Origin: Caulobacterales bacterium 32-69-10
GTDB taxonomy: Bacteria > Pseudomonadota > Alphaproteobacteria > Caulobacterales > Caulobacteraceae
Direction: 5' to 3'
NCBI GenBank assembly: GCA_002280485.1
Contig: NCED01000030.1
Span: 1 to 36,793, forward strand
Length of the DNA: 36,793 nt
This document shows, piece after piece, positions 27,205 to 34,387 of the stretch. Position 1 is the stretch's first letter, and each line of letters starts with the position of its first letter. Made by a program: the position numbers and the translations under genes. A model generated the notes under the pieces. The model was not told the origin of the DNA. It saw nothing but the letters and a program-made list of their open reading frames with translations, and made no database searches.

Positions 27205-27315
27205 ATGCCAATTCGTAGGGGCGTTGATGCGCCGCACTAGCTTCCTTTGCCCGTGCTGCACTATTATGAAGGCTTGTGTCGGGCGGGGAAGCCTCGGGTC
27301 AGCTTTGGATTTTCG
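27205..27315 (+). promoter_or_regulatory. Candidate promoter before acpR-spt
   Basis: 111-bp gap, the longest on the plus strand between cerR and spt. It contains TATTAT (27262-27267), one mismatch from the -10 consensus, in a relatively AT-rich stretch; a matching -35 is not evident. It may give acpR-spt its own promoter besides read-through from upstream. Confidence 0.3.
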
Positions 27316-27573
27316 ATGGAAACAGTAGACCAGGAGGTCCGCTCACGGATCTCCGCGGCGCTCCAGGAGATCGTCGGAAGGCCGGTGGCCGTCGCCGACG
27401 AGACCGATATCGTCAACGACCTGGGGCTTGATTCCCTCGCCATCATGAACTTCGTCATGGCGTTGGAAGACGAGTACGATATTTCCATGCCGCTCGATCG
27501 CATGGCCGAGGTGCAAACTGTCGGCGATCTGGTCCGCACGATCGAGGAACTTCGGGGGGATTCGCGGAAATGA
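27316..27573 (+). CDS. acpR: Dedicated acyl carrier protein for sphingolipid synthesis
   Basis: 85-residue acidic acyl carrier protein. The phosphopantetheine site is the serine in 'LGLDSLAIMNFVM' (S40), within the usual four-helix pattern. It differs from housekeeping AcpP in sequence ('LAIM' after the serine). Its stop overlaps the spt start (ATGA), so it is cotranslated with Spt, and aasR is in the same series; it is therefore expected to carry the acyl group consumed by Spt. ATG 27316 is the first credible start; the frame is open further upstream. Confidence 0.93.
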   Translation: METVDQEVRSRISAALQEIVGRPVAVADETDIVNDLGLDSLAIMNFVMALEDEYDISMPLDRMAEVQTVGDLVRTIEELRGDSRK

Positions 27574-28790
27574 CGATCATGGCGAAGTTCGCGCCGCTCA
27601 AAGAAGCCTATGACATGCTCAAGGCTCAGGGCGCCGATCCGTTCTCCCTCAAGTTCGACGAGATCCTCTCGCCGACGGAAGGCGTTCTGAACGGCAAGCG
27701 CACCATTCTGCTTGGCACCAACAACTATCTGGGCCTGACCTTCGACGAGGGCTGCATCGACGCCTCGATCGAGGTGCTGCGGGCCCAGGGCACCGGCACC
27801 ACCGGATCGCGGATCGCGAACGGCTCCTACTCGAGCCACAAGGAGCTGGAGGTTCGGCTTGCCGAGTTCTTCGGCCGCAAGGAATGCATGGTCTTCTCGA
27901 CCGGCTACCAGGCGAACCTGGGCCTGCTGTCGACCGTCGCCGGCCGCGGCGACCACCTTGTGATCGACGCCGACAGCCACGCCTCGATCTACGACGGCTG
28001 CCGTCTCGGCCACGCCGAGGTGGTCCGCTTCCGTCACAACGACCCGGACGACCTCTATAAGCGCTTGCGCCGCCTGAACGACCAGCCGGGCGACAAGATC
28101 ATCGTCGCCGAAGGCCTCTATTCGATGCTGGGCGACACCGCCCCGCTGAAAGAGATCGCGGCCGTCAAGCGCGAGACCGGCGCCTATCTGATCGTCGACG
28201 AGGCCCACTCGATGGGCGTGCTCGGCGACAACGGCCGGGGCCTCGCCGAGGAAGCCGGCGTCGAAGCCGACGTCGATTTCATCGTCGGCACCTTCTCCAA
28301 GTCGCTCGGCAGCGTCGGAGGGTTCTGCGTCTCCAACATCGACGACTTCAACCTGCTGCGCATCGCCTGCCGGCCGTACATGTTCACAGCCTCCCTGCCC
28401 CCCAGCATCATGGCCTCGACCATCGAGGCCCTGAAGCGGATGCAGGAGCAGCCGGAACTGCGCGCCAAGCTGATGGCCAACGGCAAGCGCCTGTACGACG
28501 GGCTCAACGCCCTGGGCTTCACCACCGGCCCGCAGCCGAACCCGGTCGTCTCGGTCTCCATGCCCGACCGCGGCTTCGCCATCGCCTTCTGGAACGCGCT
28601 TCTGGAAGCCGGTCTGTACCTCAACCTGGCGCTGCCGCCGGCCACGCCCACGGGCACCCCGCTGCTGCGCTCGTCCGTCTCGGCCGCCCACACCGAGGCC
28701 CAGATCGACACCGCCATCGAACTGTTCGCCGAAGTCGGCCGCCAACTCGGCGTCCTGCCGACCCGCACGCCGGAACGGCTTTCGGCTTAA
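27570..28790 (+). CDS. spt: Serine palmitoyltransferase
   Basis: 406-residue PLP enzyme of the alpha-oxoamine synthase family. It condenses serine with an acyl thioester to 3-ketodihydrosphingosine, the committed step of sphingolipid synthesis. Seen: 'TNNYLGL' near residue 50, the stacking histidine in 'DADSHAS' (H137), 'DEAHSMGVLG' (210-219) and the PLP lysine in 'GTFSKSLGSVGG' (K244). Direct coupling to an ACP and the presence of aasR, cerR and bcerS favour Spt over KBL, BioF or HemA. ATGA overlap with acpR. A dispersed repeat follows the gene. Confidence 0.96.
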   Translation: MTIMAKFAPLKEAYDMLKAQGADPFSLKFDEILSPTEGVLNGKRTILLGTNNYLGLTFDEGCIDASIEVLRAQGTGTTGSRIANGSYSSHKELEVRLAEFFGRKECMVFSTGYQANLGLLSTVAGRGDHLVIDADSHASIYDGCRLGHAEVVRFRHNDPDDLYKRLRRLNDQPGDKIIVAEGLYSMLGDTAPLKEIAAVKRETGAYLIVDEAHSMGVLGDNGRGLAEEAGVEADVDFIVGTFSKSLGSVGGFCVSNIDDFNLLRIACRPYMFTASLPPSIMASTIEALKRMQEQPELRAKLMANGKRLYDGLNALGFTTGPQPNPVVSVSMPDRGFAIAFWNALLEAGLYLNLALPPATPTGTPLLRSSVSAAHTEAQIDTAIELFAEVGRQLGVLPTRTPERLSA

Positions 28791-28800
28791 GCTCTTGAAA

Positions 28801-28848
28801 TCCCTCCCCCTTGTGGGGAGGGTGGCCTGCGGAGCGGGTCGGGTGGGG
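28801..28848 (+). repeat. Dispersed palindromic repeat, copy C
   Basis: Carries TCCCTCCC, TGGGGAGGGTGGC and GGGTGGGG modules as in copies A and B, with the central GC-rich part changed. It lies 10 bp after the spt stop, at the end of the plus-strand operon. Confidence 0.65.
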
Positions 28849-28902
28849 TGAAGTGATTAGCGGCACCGCTCTTTTCGCCCTTCCCGCTGACCGGAGGCTG
28901 CA

Positions 28903-29442
28903 TTGTCCCTCCAAAAACTGTCCATACGCGAGTTTTTGGAAGCCGCCTCGGGCACCACTCCTTTCGAGGCGCTGTACGCCCCCGTTGGCTACGCGATCAC
29001 GCCTCCTCGCGAGGAACGCATTCAGATCGGCCACCTTTGGTTGTCGGACGGCCTACGGGCCTTTGTGATCTTCAACTGCTTCGTCGGTGAGGCTCCCTCG
29101 GAAATCGAAGGCGGCTATCCCGAACCGTTCTATGAAACAGTGATCCTATCCATGCCCTTGGAGCGTTTCGCGGAGATCCAGCCGGGCCCATCCGTTTCTT
29201 ATGAATACCAGTGGGACGATTGGAAAAGTGGGACCGCTGGGGCCCTCGTTGAGCGGCTCTCGTGGAAGGGCTCAGATGTCCGTCTGGGCGCGAAGAGCGC
29301 CACCATCTACACCGTTCGCTTCGAAGGCCGTTGGCTCGAGTATCTGACGGAGTTGGAGTTGCCGAGTCCCGAGGGGAATTGGCTCTGGAGCCAAGCTTCC
29401 TCGCCGATGAGCGCACTTCTCCATCGTGACGTAGAATCCTAG
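28903..29442 (+). CDS. Hypothetical protein, lower GC
   Basis: 179-residue protein with no family I recognise. It looks folded: aromatic-rich strands ('LRAFVIFNCFVGEAP', 'SVSYEYQWDDW', 'IYTVRFEGRWLEYL'), no signal peptide or membrane helix. The start is TTG 28903 with GGAGG 6 nt upstream, a strong ribosome site. GC content and third-position GC are clearly lower than in the adjoining spt and kinase genes (e.g. runs such as 'TTTTTGG', 'GAAAAG'), suggesting recent acquisition. Its stop overlaps by 3 bp that of the convergent Tam41-like gene. A sphingolipid role is not implied by sequence. Confidence 0.7.
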   Translation: MSLQKLSIREFLEAASGTTPFEALYAPVGYAITPPREERIQIGHLWLSDGLRAFVIFNCFVGEAPSEIEGGYPEPFYETVILSMPLERFAEIQPGPSVSYEYQWDDWKSGTAGALVERLSWKGSDVRLGAKSATIYTVRFEGRWLEYLTELELPSPEGNWLWSQASSPMSALLHRDVES

Positions 29443-30371
29443 CGCAGCACGCCCTTCTTCCACAGGGTCCAGGCCACGCCCGGCGCGGCGAGGATTGGGT
29501 GCTTGCGGACCCATGGGGTGACGTCGATCCGCACCCCGGTATGGCGCTCGATCTTCCAGGCGGCGTAGTCGGCCGCGCCCTGGAAGGTGAAGACCGCCTT
29601 CATCAGCCGCAGCACCGTCAGCGGCTTGCCCAGCCCGCGCCGCCAGGCCCAGGCGCCGCGGCCCCGAGCGCGTTCGTCCTCTGTCAGCTGGGGCGTCAAG
29701 CTGTCGCCGGCCGCCGCAAAGGCGAGCCCGCCCGCCTCCCAGGCCAGAGGCAACAGGGCCGCGTAGCGGTCTCCCGCCGCGCTCAGGATGGCGCGCTCGC
29801 GCCCCTTGGGCTCGATACGCAGTTCAGCGGCATAGGTCTGGCGGAACAGGGCGTCCCAGAACGCCTGGGCCGGACCCGACGCAGGACCGAGCAGAGCCGC
29901 CCACCGGGTGGCGGTCGACGCTGCCTGGGCGACCGACTCAACGGCGTCCTGAAGGGCCGCCTCGTCGCGGCTCCATACCAGGCCCGCAGGCTGGGCGAAG
30001 CGGGCCCAGACGGTGGTGTCCAGGCTGGATACCGACGCCGCGGCGCGGAACTGGTCAGCGCGCATAACCGCGATCTTGGCTCGTAACGTCAAGCCGGCCG
30101 CCTGGAACTCGCGGTACTCCACATTCGGAGGCAGCCACGCCCCGCCGGCGGCCGCCAAGGCCGTCTGCGGCCAGGCCTTCAGATCGTCGACCAGGACGTA
30201 GAAGTCGAGCACCCCGTCCATGGCGCCGGTGCGCAGGGCGCTGCCGTAAAACAGGACCGCGCGCACCGTCGGACCGCCGATCCGGGCCAGTTCGTCGGCG
30301 AAGGCGATGGCGGGCGCCGCCGCCGGCCTGGACAGCTCGGCGGCGAGGAAGGCGCTGAGCGCGCCGCTCAC
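29439..30371 (-). CDS. Tam41-like nucleotidyltransferase (predicted lipid-phosphate cytidylyltransferase)
   Basis: 310-residue protein. Its first catalytic block, 'FYGSALRTGAMDGVLDFYVLVDDLKAW' (residues 41-67), matches the G-S-x..-(L/I)DFxxxVDDPxxW signature of mitochondrial Tam41, which makes CDP-diacylglycerol from phosphatidate and CTP. The later 'LRAKIAVM' and 'WARFAQPAGLVW' correspond to Tam41's IKYGV and GRLQKP regions, and the end has a 'FTFQGAADYAAWKIERH' amphipathic helix suited to membrane contact. The GTG start overlaps the lipid kinase stop (GTGA). With a ceramide-kinase-like gene directly before it, ceramide-1-phosphate is a reasonable substrate; phosphatidate is the alternative. 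Position matches what I recall as cpgC in Caulobacter. Confidence 0.72.
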   Translation of the reverse strand: MSGALSAFLAAELSRPAAAPAIAFADELARIGGPTVRAVLFYGSALRTGAMDGVLDFYVLVDDLKAWPQTALAAAGGAWLPPNVEYREFQAAGLTLRAKIAVMRADQFRAAASVSSLDTTVWARFAQPAGLVWSRDEAALQDAVESVAQAASTATRWAALLGPASGPAQAFWDALFRQTYAAELRIEPKGRERAILSAAGDRYAALLPLAWEAGGLAFAAAGDSLTPQLTEDERARGRGAWAWRRGLGKPLTVLRLMKAVFTFQGAADYAAWKIERHTGVRIDVTPWVRKHPILAAPGVAWTLWKKGVLR

Positions 30372-31381
30372 GGGACGATGAAGTCGAGGCTCTGGCCGGC
30401 GCTCAGGCGAACTCGGCCGCCCGGGCCGGGCTCGAACTGCTCGCCGTCGACCACGAAGGGGGCGGTGAGCGTCAGGTCGAGTGTAGCGGCGCGGCCGCTG
30501 AGGTAGCCCTCGGCCTCCATCCACTTGCGCGGACGCCCGCGCAGGGTGGCCGGCAGGGCCGAGGCGAGGCGGCGGGGCGAGCCCTTGATGTCGAGATAGC
30601 GGACCTCGCCGTCGCCCTCGCCCCAGAACGGCCAGATCCCCAACACCAGCTTGTGCAGGGTCGTGGCGAGCATCAGGAAGCGTGGGTGCTCGCTGGTCTC
30701 GTCGCCGTCGCGGGAAACGCCCATCATCTCGCCCTGTAGCCAGCGGTCGCGCTCCGCCCCGGCCAGGGTCTGCGCCATCACCGACAGCAATGTGACGGCC
30801 ACGCCCGCGCCGTCCTCAACTCCGCCCTGGCGGACCAGCTTGTGCGATACATCGGTCGCGCGGGTGAAGGCGCTGGCGCCGACGAACATGCCCGAGATCG
30901 GCGGACGCGAGCCGTCCGGCCAGCTGACCTCGATCGTCGAGCGGCGCTGCAGGCTGGCGCTGCGGAAACCGGAGCGGGCGATCTGGCCCAGCATGGTGAT
31001 GGTGGCTGGATCGGCGCGGCCTGCGCCGACGTCCGCCGCGATCAGGTTGGTGGTGCCCGAGGCCAGCACCGCAAGCGCCGGCGGATTGTCGCCGAAGGCG
31101 AGCGGCAGGGCTGAGAGAACCTCGCGCACGGTGCCGTCGCCGCCGTCGATGACCAGCAGGCCGACCTCCTGGCGCGCGAATTCCTTCAGGGTGTGCACGA
31201 GTTCGTCGAAGCCGAAGGGCTCGGCGCGCAGCAGGTCGGGATCGCCGAGGTCGCGCCACCAAGCATGTCCGCGGCCGGTGCGGTTGCGCCGGCTCATCGG
31301 ATTGCGCACCAGCCCCGTGCGGCCGCCACGCAGCGCGTGGACACCGCCCTGCTGGATCAGGGTGTCGTCGAGAATGAACAA
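30368..31381 (-). CDS. cpgB: Lipid kinase, predicted ceramide kinase
   Basis: 337-residue member of the diacylglycerol/sphingosine/ceramide kinase superfamily: 'VIDGGDGTVREVLSAL' (GGDGT at 80-84), 'LASGTTNLIAAD' for substrate and nucleotide contacts, and a C-terminal beta-sandwich ending in 'APFVVDGEQFEP'. Family members phosphorylate lipid hydroxyls with ATP at the inner membrane. The neighbourhood (spt, Tam41-like gene) and the gene order match the Caulobacter locus in which CpgB was characterised as a ceramide kinase, an early step to anionic ceramide phosphoglycerate. Start is TTG 31381; ribosome site weak. Middle gene of the DUF2141 / kinase / Tam41-like operon. Confidence 0.85.
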   Translation of the reverse strand: MFILDDTLIQQGGVHALRGGRTGLVRNPMSRRNRTGRGHAWWRDLGDPDLLRAEPFGFDELVHTLKEFARQEVGLLVIDGGDGTVREVLSALPLAFGDNPPALAVLASGTTNLIAADVGAGRADPATITMLGQIARSGFRSASLQRRSTIEVSWPDGSRPPISGMFVGASAFTRATDVSHKLVRQGGVEDGAGVAVTLLSVMAQTLAGAERDRWLQGEMMGVSRDGDETSEHPRFLMLATTLHKLVLGIWPFWGEGDGEVRYLDIKGSPRRLASALPATLRGRPRKWMEAEGYLSGRAATLDLTLTAPFVVDGEQFEPGPGGRVRLSAGQSLDFIVP

Positions 31382-31480
31382 GCCACGGAACCTTCGCCCA
31401 ACCGTCGCAAATATTTAGTGGAATCCGCCCGTCAGTCCAGTCCGTCACAATCCGGAGAGCGCGCCTGTGGCCACAATGGC

Positions 31481-32023
31481 TCAGTCCGGATTGGACCCGC
31501 CGCTCCCACCGCCCAGGCCGTAGCGGACCCGCACGCGCATCGGCGTCTCCCCGGGTCCGACCTCGAACCGCACCTTGCTGAAGCTGGGCTTGCCCAGCGC
31601 CGGCGGCGGATTGTTCGAGACGCCGAACCCCTCGGTCGGCAGGCCGAGGAAGTTCTTGCTGAAGTGCCGGTCGCCGTCCTCGTCGTGGTAGACCACCACG
31701 GCGTAGAAGCCTGGCGCCGGCGCCGGAATGCATACCGCGACCCCAGGCTCGGCCTTGGCCCGGGTGCGGCCCAGCCGCCCGGCGCTGGTCAGGAAGCCCT
31801 TGGGCGTGTCGGGATAGATTTCGACCACCACGTCGCCCTTTCGGGAGCGCAGGCCCTCGACCGTCACCTCGACGCGGGGATGCTCGGCGTCGCAATGGAC
31901 GTCGGCGTCGGCGGCGCGCGCGGCCGGCGCCGCGAGCGTCAAGGCCGCGGCAAGAACCGTAACCGCGATAAAGGGCAGGGCCGAGGCGTGCGCACCGCCC
32001 GGCCTGGACGCTTCGGCTGACAT
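31481..32023 (-). CDS. Exported DUF2141-family protein
   Basis: 180-residue protein with a Sec signal peptide (hydrophobic 'LPFIAVTVLAAALTLAAPAARA', cleavage near residue 37) followed by a ~140-residue DUF2141 beta-sandwich: 'VEVTVEGLRSRKGDVVVEIY', 'PGFYAVVVYHDEDGD', 'FGLPTEGFGVSNN', family-typical. Two cysteines could form a disulphide. Predicted periplasmic or outer-membrane associated. It heads the minus-strand operon with the lipid kinase and Tam41-like gene (99-bp gap), so a link to sphingolipid transport or assembly is plausible; I recall the corresponding Caulobacter position as cpgA but cannot verify it. It diverges from lptF. Confidence 0.8.
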   Translation of the reverse strand: MSAEASRPGGAHASALPFIAVTVLAAALTLAAPAARAADADVHCDAEHPRVEVTVEGLRSRKGDVVVEIYPDTPKGFLTSAGRLGRTRAKAEPGVAVCIPAPAPGFYAVVVYHDEDGDRHFSKNFLGLPTEGFGVSNNPPPALGKPSFSKVRFEVGPGETPMRVRVRYGLGGGSGGSNPD

Positions 32024-32237
32024 GAAAACCTCTCGCCCCACCCACAGAGTCCTTTTCACAGACCTGTGGCTCATTGAGGGCGCGAAACGCTCGGCGCCCC
32101 GATGCAAAACCGTTATATGGGCCGCATGCTTGCCCCGTCCATGTTTCCCTCCCCTGGCGCGTCCCTTGGCCGCCATGCGCGTGCGTAAGCCCGCCCGGCG
32201 CCGTTCTGCGGGGGTGATCGGCCTGTTCGGCCTGCCG
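32024..32237. promoter_or_regulatory. Divergent region between DUF2141 gene and lptF
   Basis: 214 bp that should contain the promoters of the anionic-lipid operon (minus strand) and of lptF (plus strand). Seen: an inverted repeat CCACAG (32042-32047) / CTGTGG (32064-32069) with a 16-bp spacer next to the DUF2141 start, and TTATAT (32113-32118) as a possible -10 towards lptF. Co-regulation from a shared element is possible but unproven. Confidence 0.3.
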
Positions 32238-33419
32238 ATGATGGACCGCTATCTGTTGCAGTTGATGGCGCCGCCTATGGCCGGCGCCCTGGGCGTGGTG
32301 CTCATCGCCCTGCTGCTCGAGCGTATCCTACGCCTGTTCACCCTCCTGGCCTCGTCCAGCGCCCGCTTCGAACTGATCATCGACCTGGTGGGCAACCTGG
32401 TGCCCCACTACCTGGGCCTGGCCCTGCCTGCGGCCTTCTTCATCAGCGTGTTCCTGGTCATCGCCCGCCTGGGCGACAACAACGAGGTCGACGCCCTCCT
32501 GGCCAGCGGCGTCTCCATCGCCCGCCTGACGGTGCCGTTTGTGGCGGTGGGTGCGGTGCTGACCCTGTTCAGCGTGGTGCTGTTCGGCTTCATCCAGCCC
32601 TACGGCCGCTACGGCTACAACTTCGACCTCAACGAGGCGCTGAACTCGGGCTGGGACGCCCGGGTGCAGCCGCGCACCTTCATCGACCCCGGCCACGGCA
32701 TCACCCTGTCGGCCGACAAGGTCGATCCCACCGGGCGGCGGCTGGAAGGGGTGTTCCTGCGCCGCACCCTGCAGCCCGGAATCGAGGAGGTGATCACCGC
32801 CGGCTCCGGCGTGCTTGTCCCCACCCAAGGCGGCAAGCAGCTGACCCTCACCCTGGAGAACGCGCAGCAGTACCGCGAGCGTCCGGACCGGGAACCCGTG
32901 GTCGGCGGCTTCGACCAGTTGACGGTGGAGCAGTCCTTCGACGTCGACGCCCCGCCGTTCCGGGCCCGGGGCGGGGCCCAGCGCGAGCTGACCCTTACTG
33001 AACTGCGCCGCGAGATGAAGACCGCGCCGCCGGAGGCCCGGCGAGAGGCGGCGTCAGAATTCTACGCCCGCATGGTGCGTTCGATCTCTCTGCCCCTGCT
33101 GCCCCTGCTGGCCATCCCGCTGGGCATGGCCGCCAAGCGAGGACGACGCGGGCCGGGGATCGTCATCGCCGCCATCGTGCTGCTTCTGTACCAGCACTCG
33201 ATCCAGCTCGGCCAAGGCTTCGCCGACGACGGCATGGCCTCGCCCTTCATCGCGGTGTGGAGCCCCTTCGTGCTGTTCGCGGCCCTGTGCATGTGGCTGT
33301 TCGCCTCCAGCCAGCGCCGGCCGGGCGAGACGCCGTTCAACTTCATCGTGGACGCCCTGGGCGACGGGATAGACTCTCTGGTCAAGCGCTTCCGCCATCG
33401 CCAACCGGAGCCGGCCTGA
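32238..33419 (+). CDS. lptF: LPS export permease LptF
   Basis: 393-residue inner-membrane permease. With LptG and the ATPase LptB it extracts lipopolysaccharide from the membrane and pushes it to LptC/LptA. Seen: three N-terminal helices ('YLLQLMAPPMAGALGVVLIALLLERILRLF', 'LALPAAFFISVFLVIARL', 'LTVPFVAVGAVLTLFSVVLFGF'), the periplasmic jellyroll region, then three C-terminal helices ('SISLPLLPLLAIPLGMA', 'IVIAAIVLLLYQH', 'WSPFVLFAALCMWLFA'). ATG 32238 is used, with ATG 32241 and GTG 32214 as alternatives. Its stop overlaps the lptG start (TGATG). Confidence 0.93.
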   Translation: MMDRYLLQLMAPPMAGALGVVLIALLLERILRLFTLLASSSARFELIIDLVGNLVPHYLGLALPAAFFISVFLVIARLGDNNEVDALLASGVSIARLTVPFVAVGAVLTLFSVVLFGFIQPYGRYGYNFDLNEALNSGWDARVQPRTFIDPGHGITLSADKVDPTGRRLEGVFLRRTLQPGIEEVITAGSGVLVPTQGGKQLTLTLENAQQYRERPDREPVVGGFDQLTVEQSFDVDAPPFRARGGAQRELTLTELRREMKTAPPEARREAASEFYARMVRSISLPLLPLLAIPLGMAAKRGRRGPGIVIAAIVLLLYQHSIQLGQGFADDGMASPFIAVWSPFVLFAALCMWLFASSQRRPGETPFNFIVDALGDGIDSLVKRFRHRQPEPA

Positions 33420-34382
33420 TGGGCGGGGTGCTGTTCAAATATCTGTCGGTGATGCTGCTCCAGCGCACCCTGGCGACGCTCGCCGTTCTGGTCGGCCTGC
33501 TGCAACTGGTCGACCTCTTCGAGGCCACGCCGCAGGTGCTGGAGCGCGGGCTGGGACTTGGCGGCATCATCCATTACGAGATCCTGCGCCTGCCCGGCAT
33601 GGTGCAACAGATCCTCCCCGTCAGCGTACTGATCGGGGCCCTGACGTGCTTCACGGGCCTGGCCCGCAACAGCGAGATGTCAGCCCTGCGCGCCAGCGGG
33701 GTCACCATCTACCGCATCGTGGCCATGCTGATGCCGACGGTCGCCTTGATCGCGGTCGCCCACTTCCTCATCGCCGACCAAGTGGCCCCGCGCAGCGAGC
33801 AGGCTTTCACCGTATGGTGGGGCAGCCACGCCCCGATCGTGAAGACCTCCAAGGACGAGCCTAAGGCCGCGCCGAAGAAGGCCAGGACGGTGTGGTTCCG
33901 CACCGGCCCCTACCTCGTCTACGCCGAGGCCGCATCGGCCGACGGCCGGCGGCTGGACGGCCTGCGCATCTACCACCGCGACGCCAACGGCCGGCTCGAC
34001 CAGCGCATCGTCGCCCGTTCCGCCCAGCTTGGGGCCGACGGCAAGTGGCTGCTGCAGGGGTCCGAACTGCTCGGCGTGGCGCCGACGCGGCTGAACCCGT
34101 CGCTGCGGACGGACCGCATCTGGCACACCGACCTGGCGCCTGCCGACGTGGTCTCGGTGTTCTCGCCGGACGACCGCATCTCTTCGGGGCGGGCCCTTCG
34201 CGCCATCAGCGGCCTCGCTCCTGCTGTTCAGCCTTGGGGCGGGCCTGCTCTACATGATGGTCGATGGGGTGCTCACCGCCCTCGGCCAGACCAACGTCCT
34301 GCCGCCGCTCCTGGGAGCGTGGGCAGGCCCCCTGCTGTTCTCCGCCCTGGCCGGCGCGGCCCTGGTCCATCTGGAAGGCTGA
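33419..34382 (+). pseudogene. lptG: LPS export permease LptG, internal deletion and frameshift
   Basis: The first ~264 residues are a normal LptG start: three membrane helices and the periplasmic jellyroll, up to 'VVSVFSPDDRISSGRALRAISG'. At about 34205-34215 the frame is lost. The true C-terminus continues in the next frame ('ASLLLFSLGAGLLYMMVDGVL...LVHLEG', stop 34380-34382). Only ~320 residues are encoded against ~360 in the family, and the missing ~40-45 residues would include the fourth membrane helix, so this is a deletion of roughly 120-140 bp not divisible by three, not a single-base slip. In the original frame there is no stop, so reading continues in frame into bcerS (open to 35524). 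Essential in most Gram-negatives; an assembly collapse must be excluded. Confidence 0.8.
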
Positions 34383-34387
34383 AGCCC

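Noticed and set aside
28801..28860. Repeat copy C as an rho-independent terminator
   Set aside because: It has hairpin potential but no T-run, and the same sequence occurs in other orientations elsewhere, so it is better described as a dispersed repeat.
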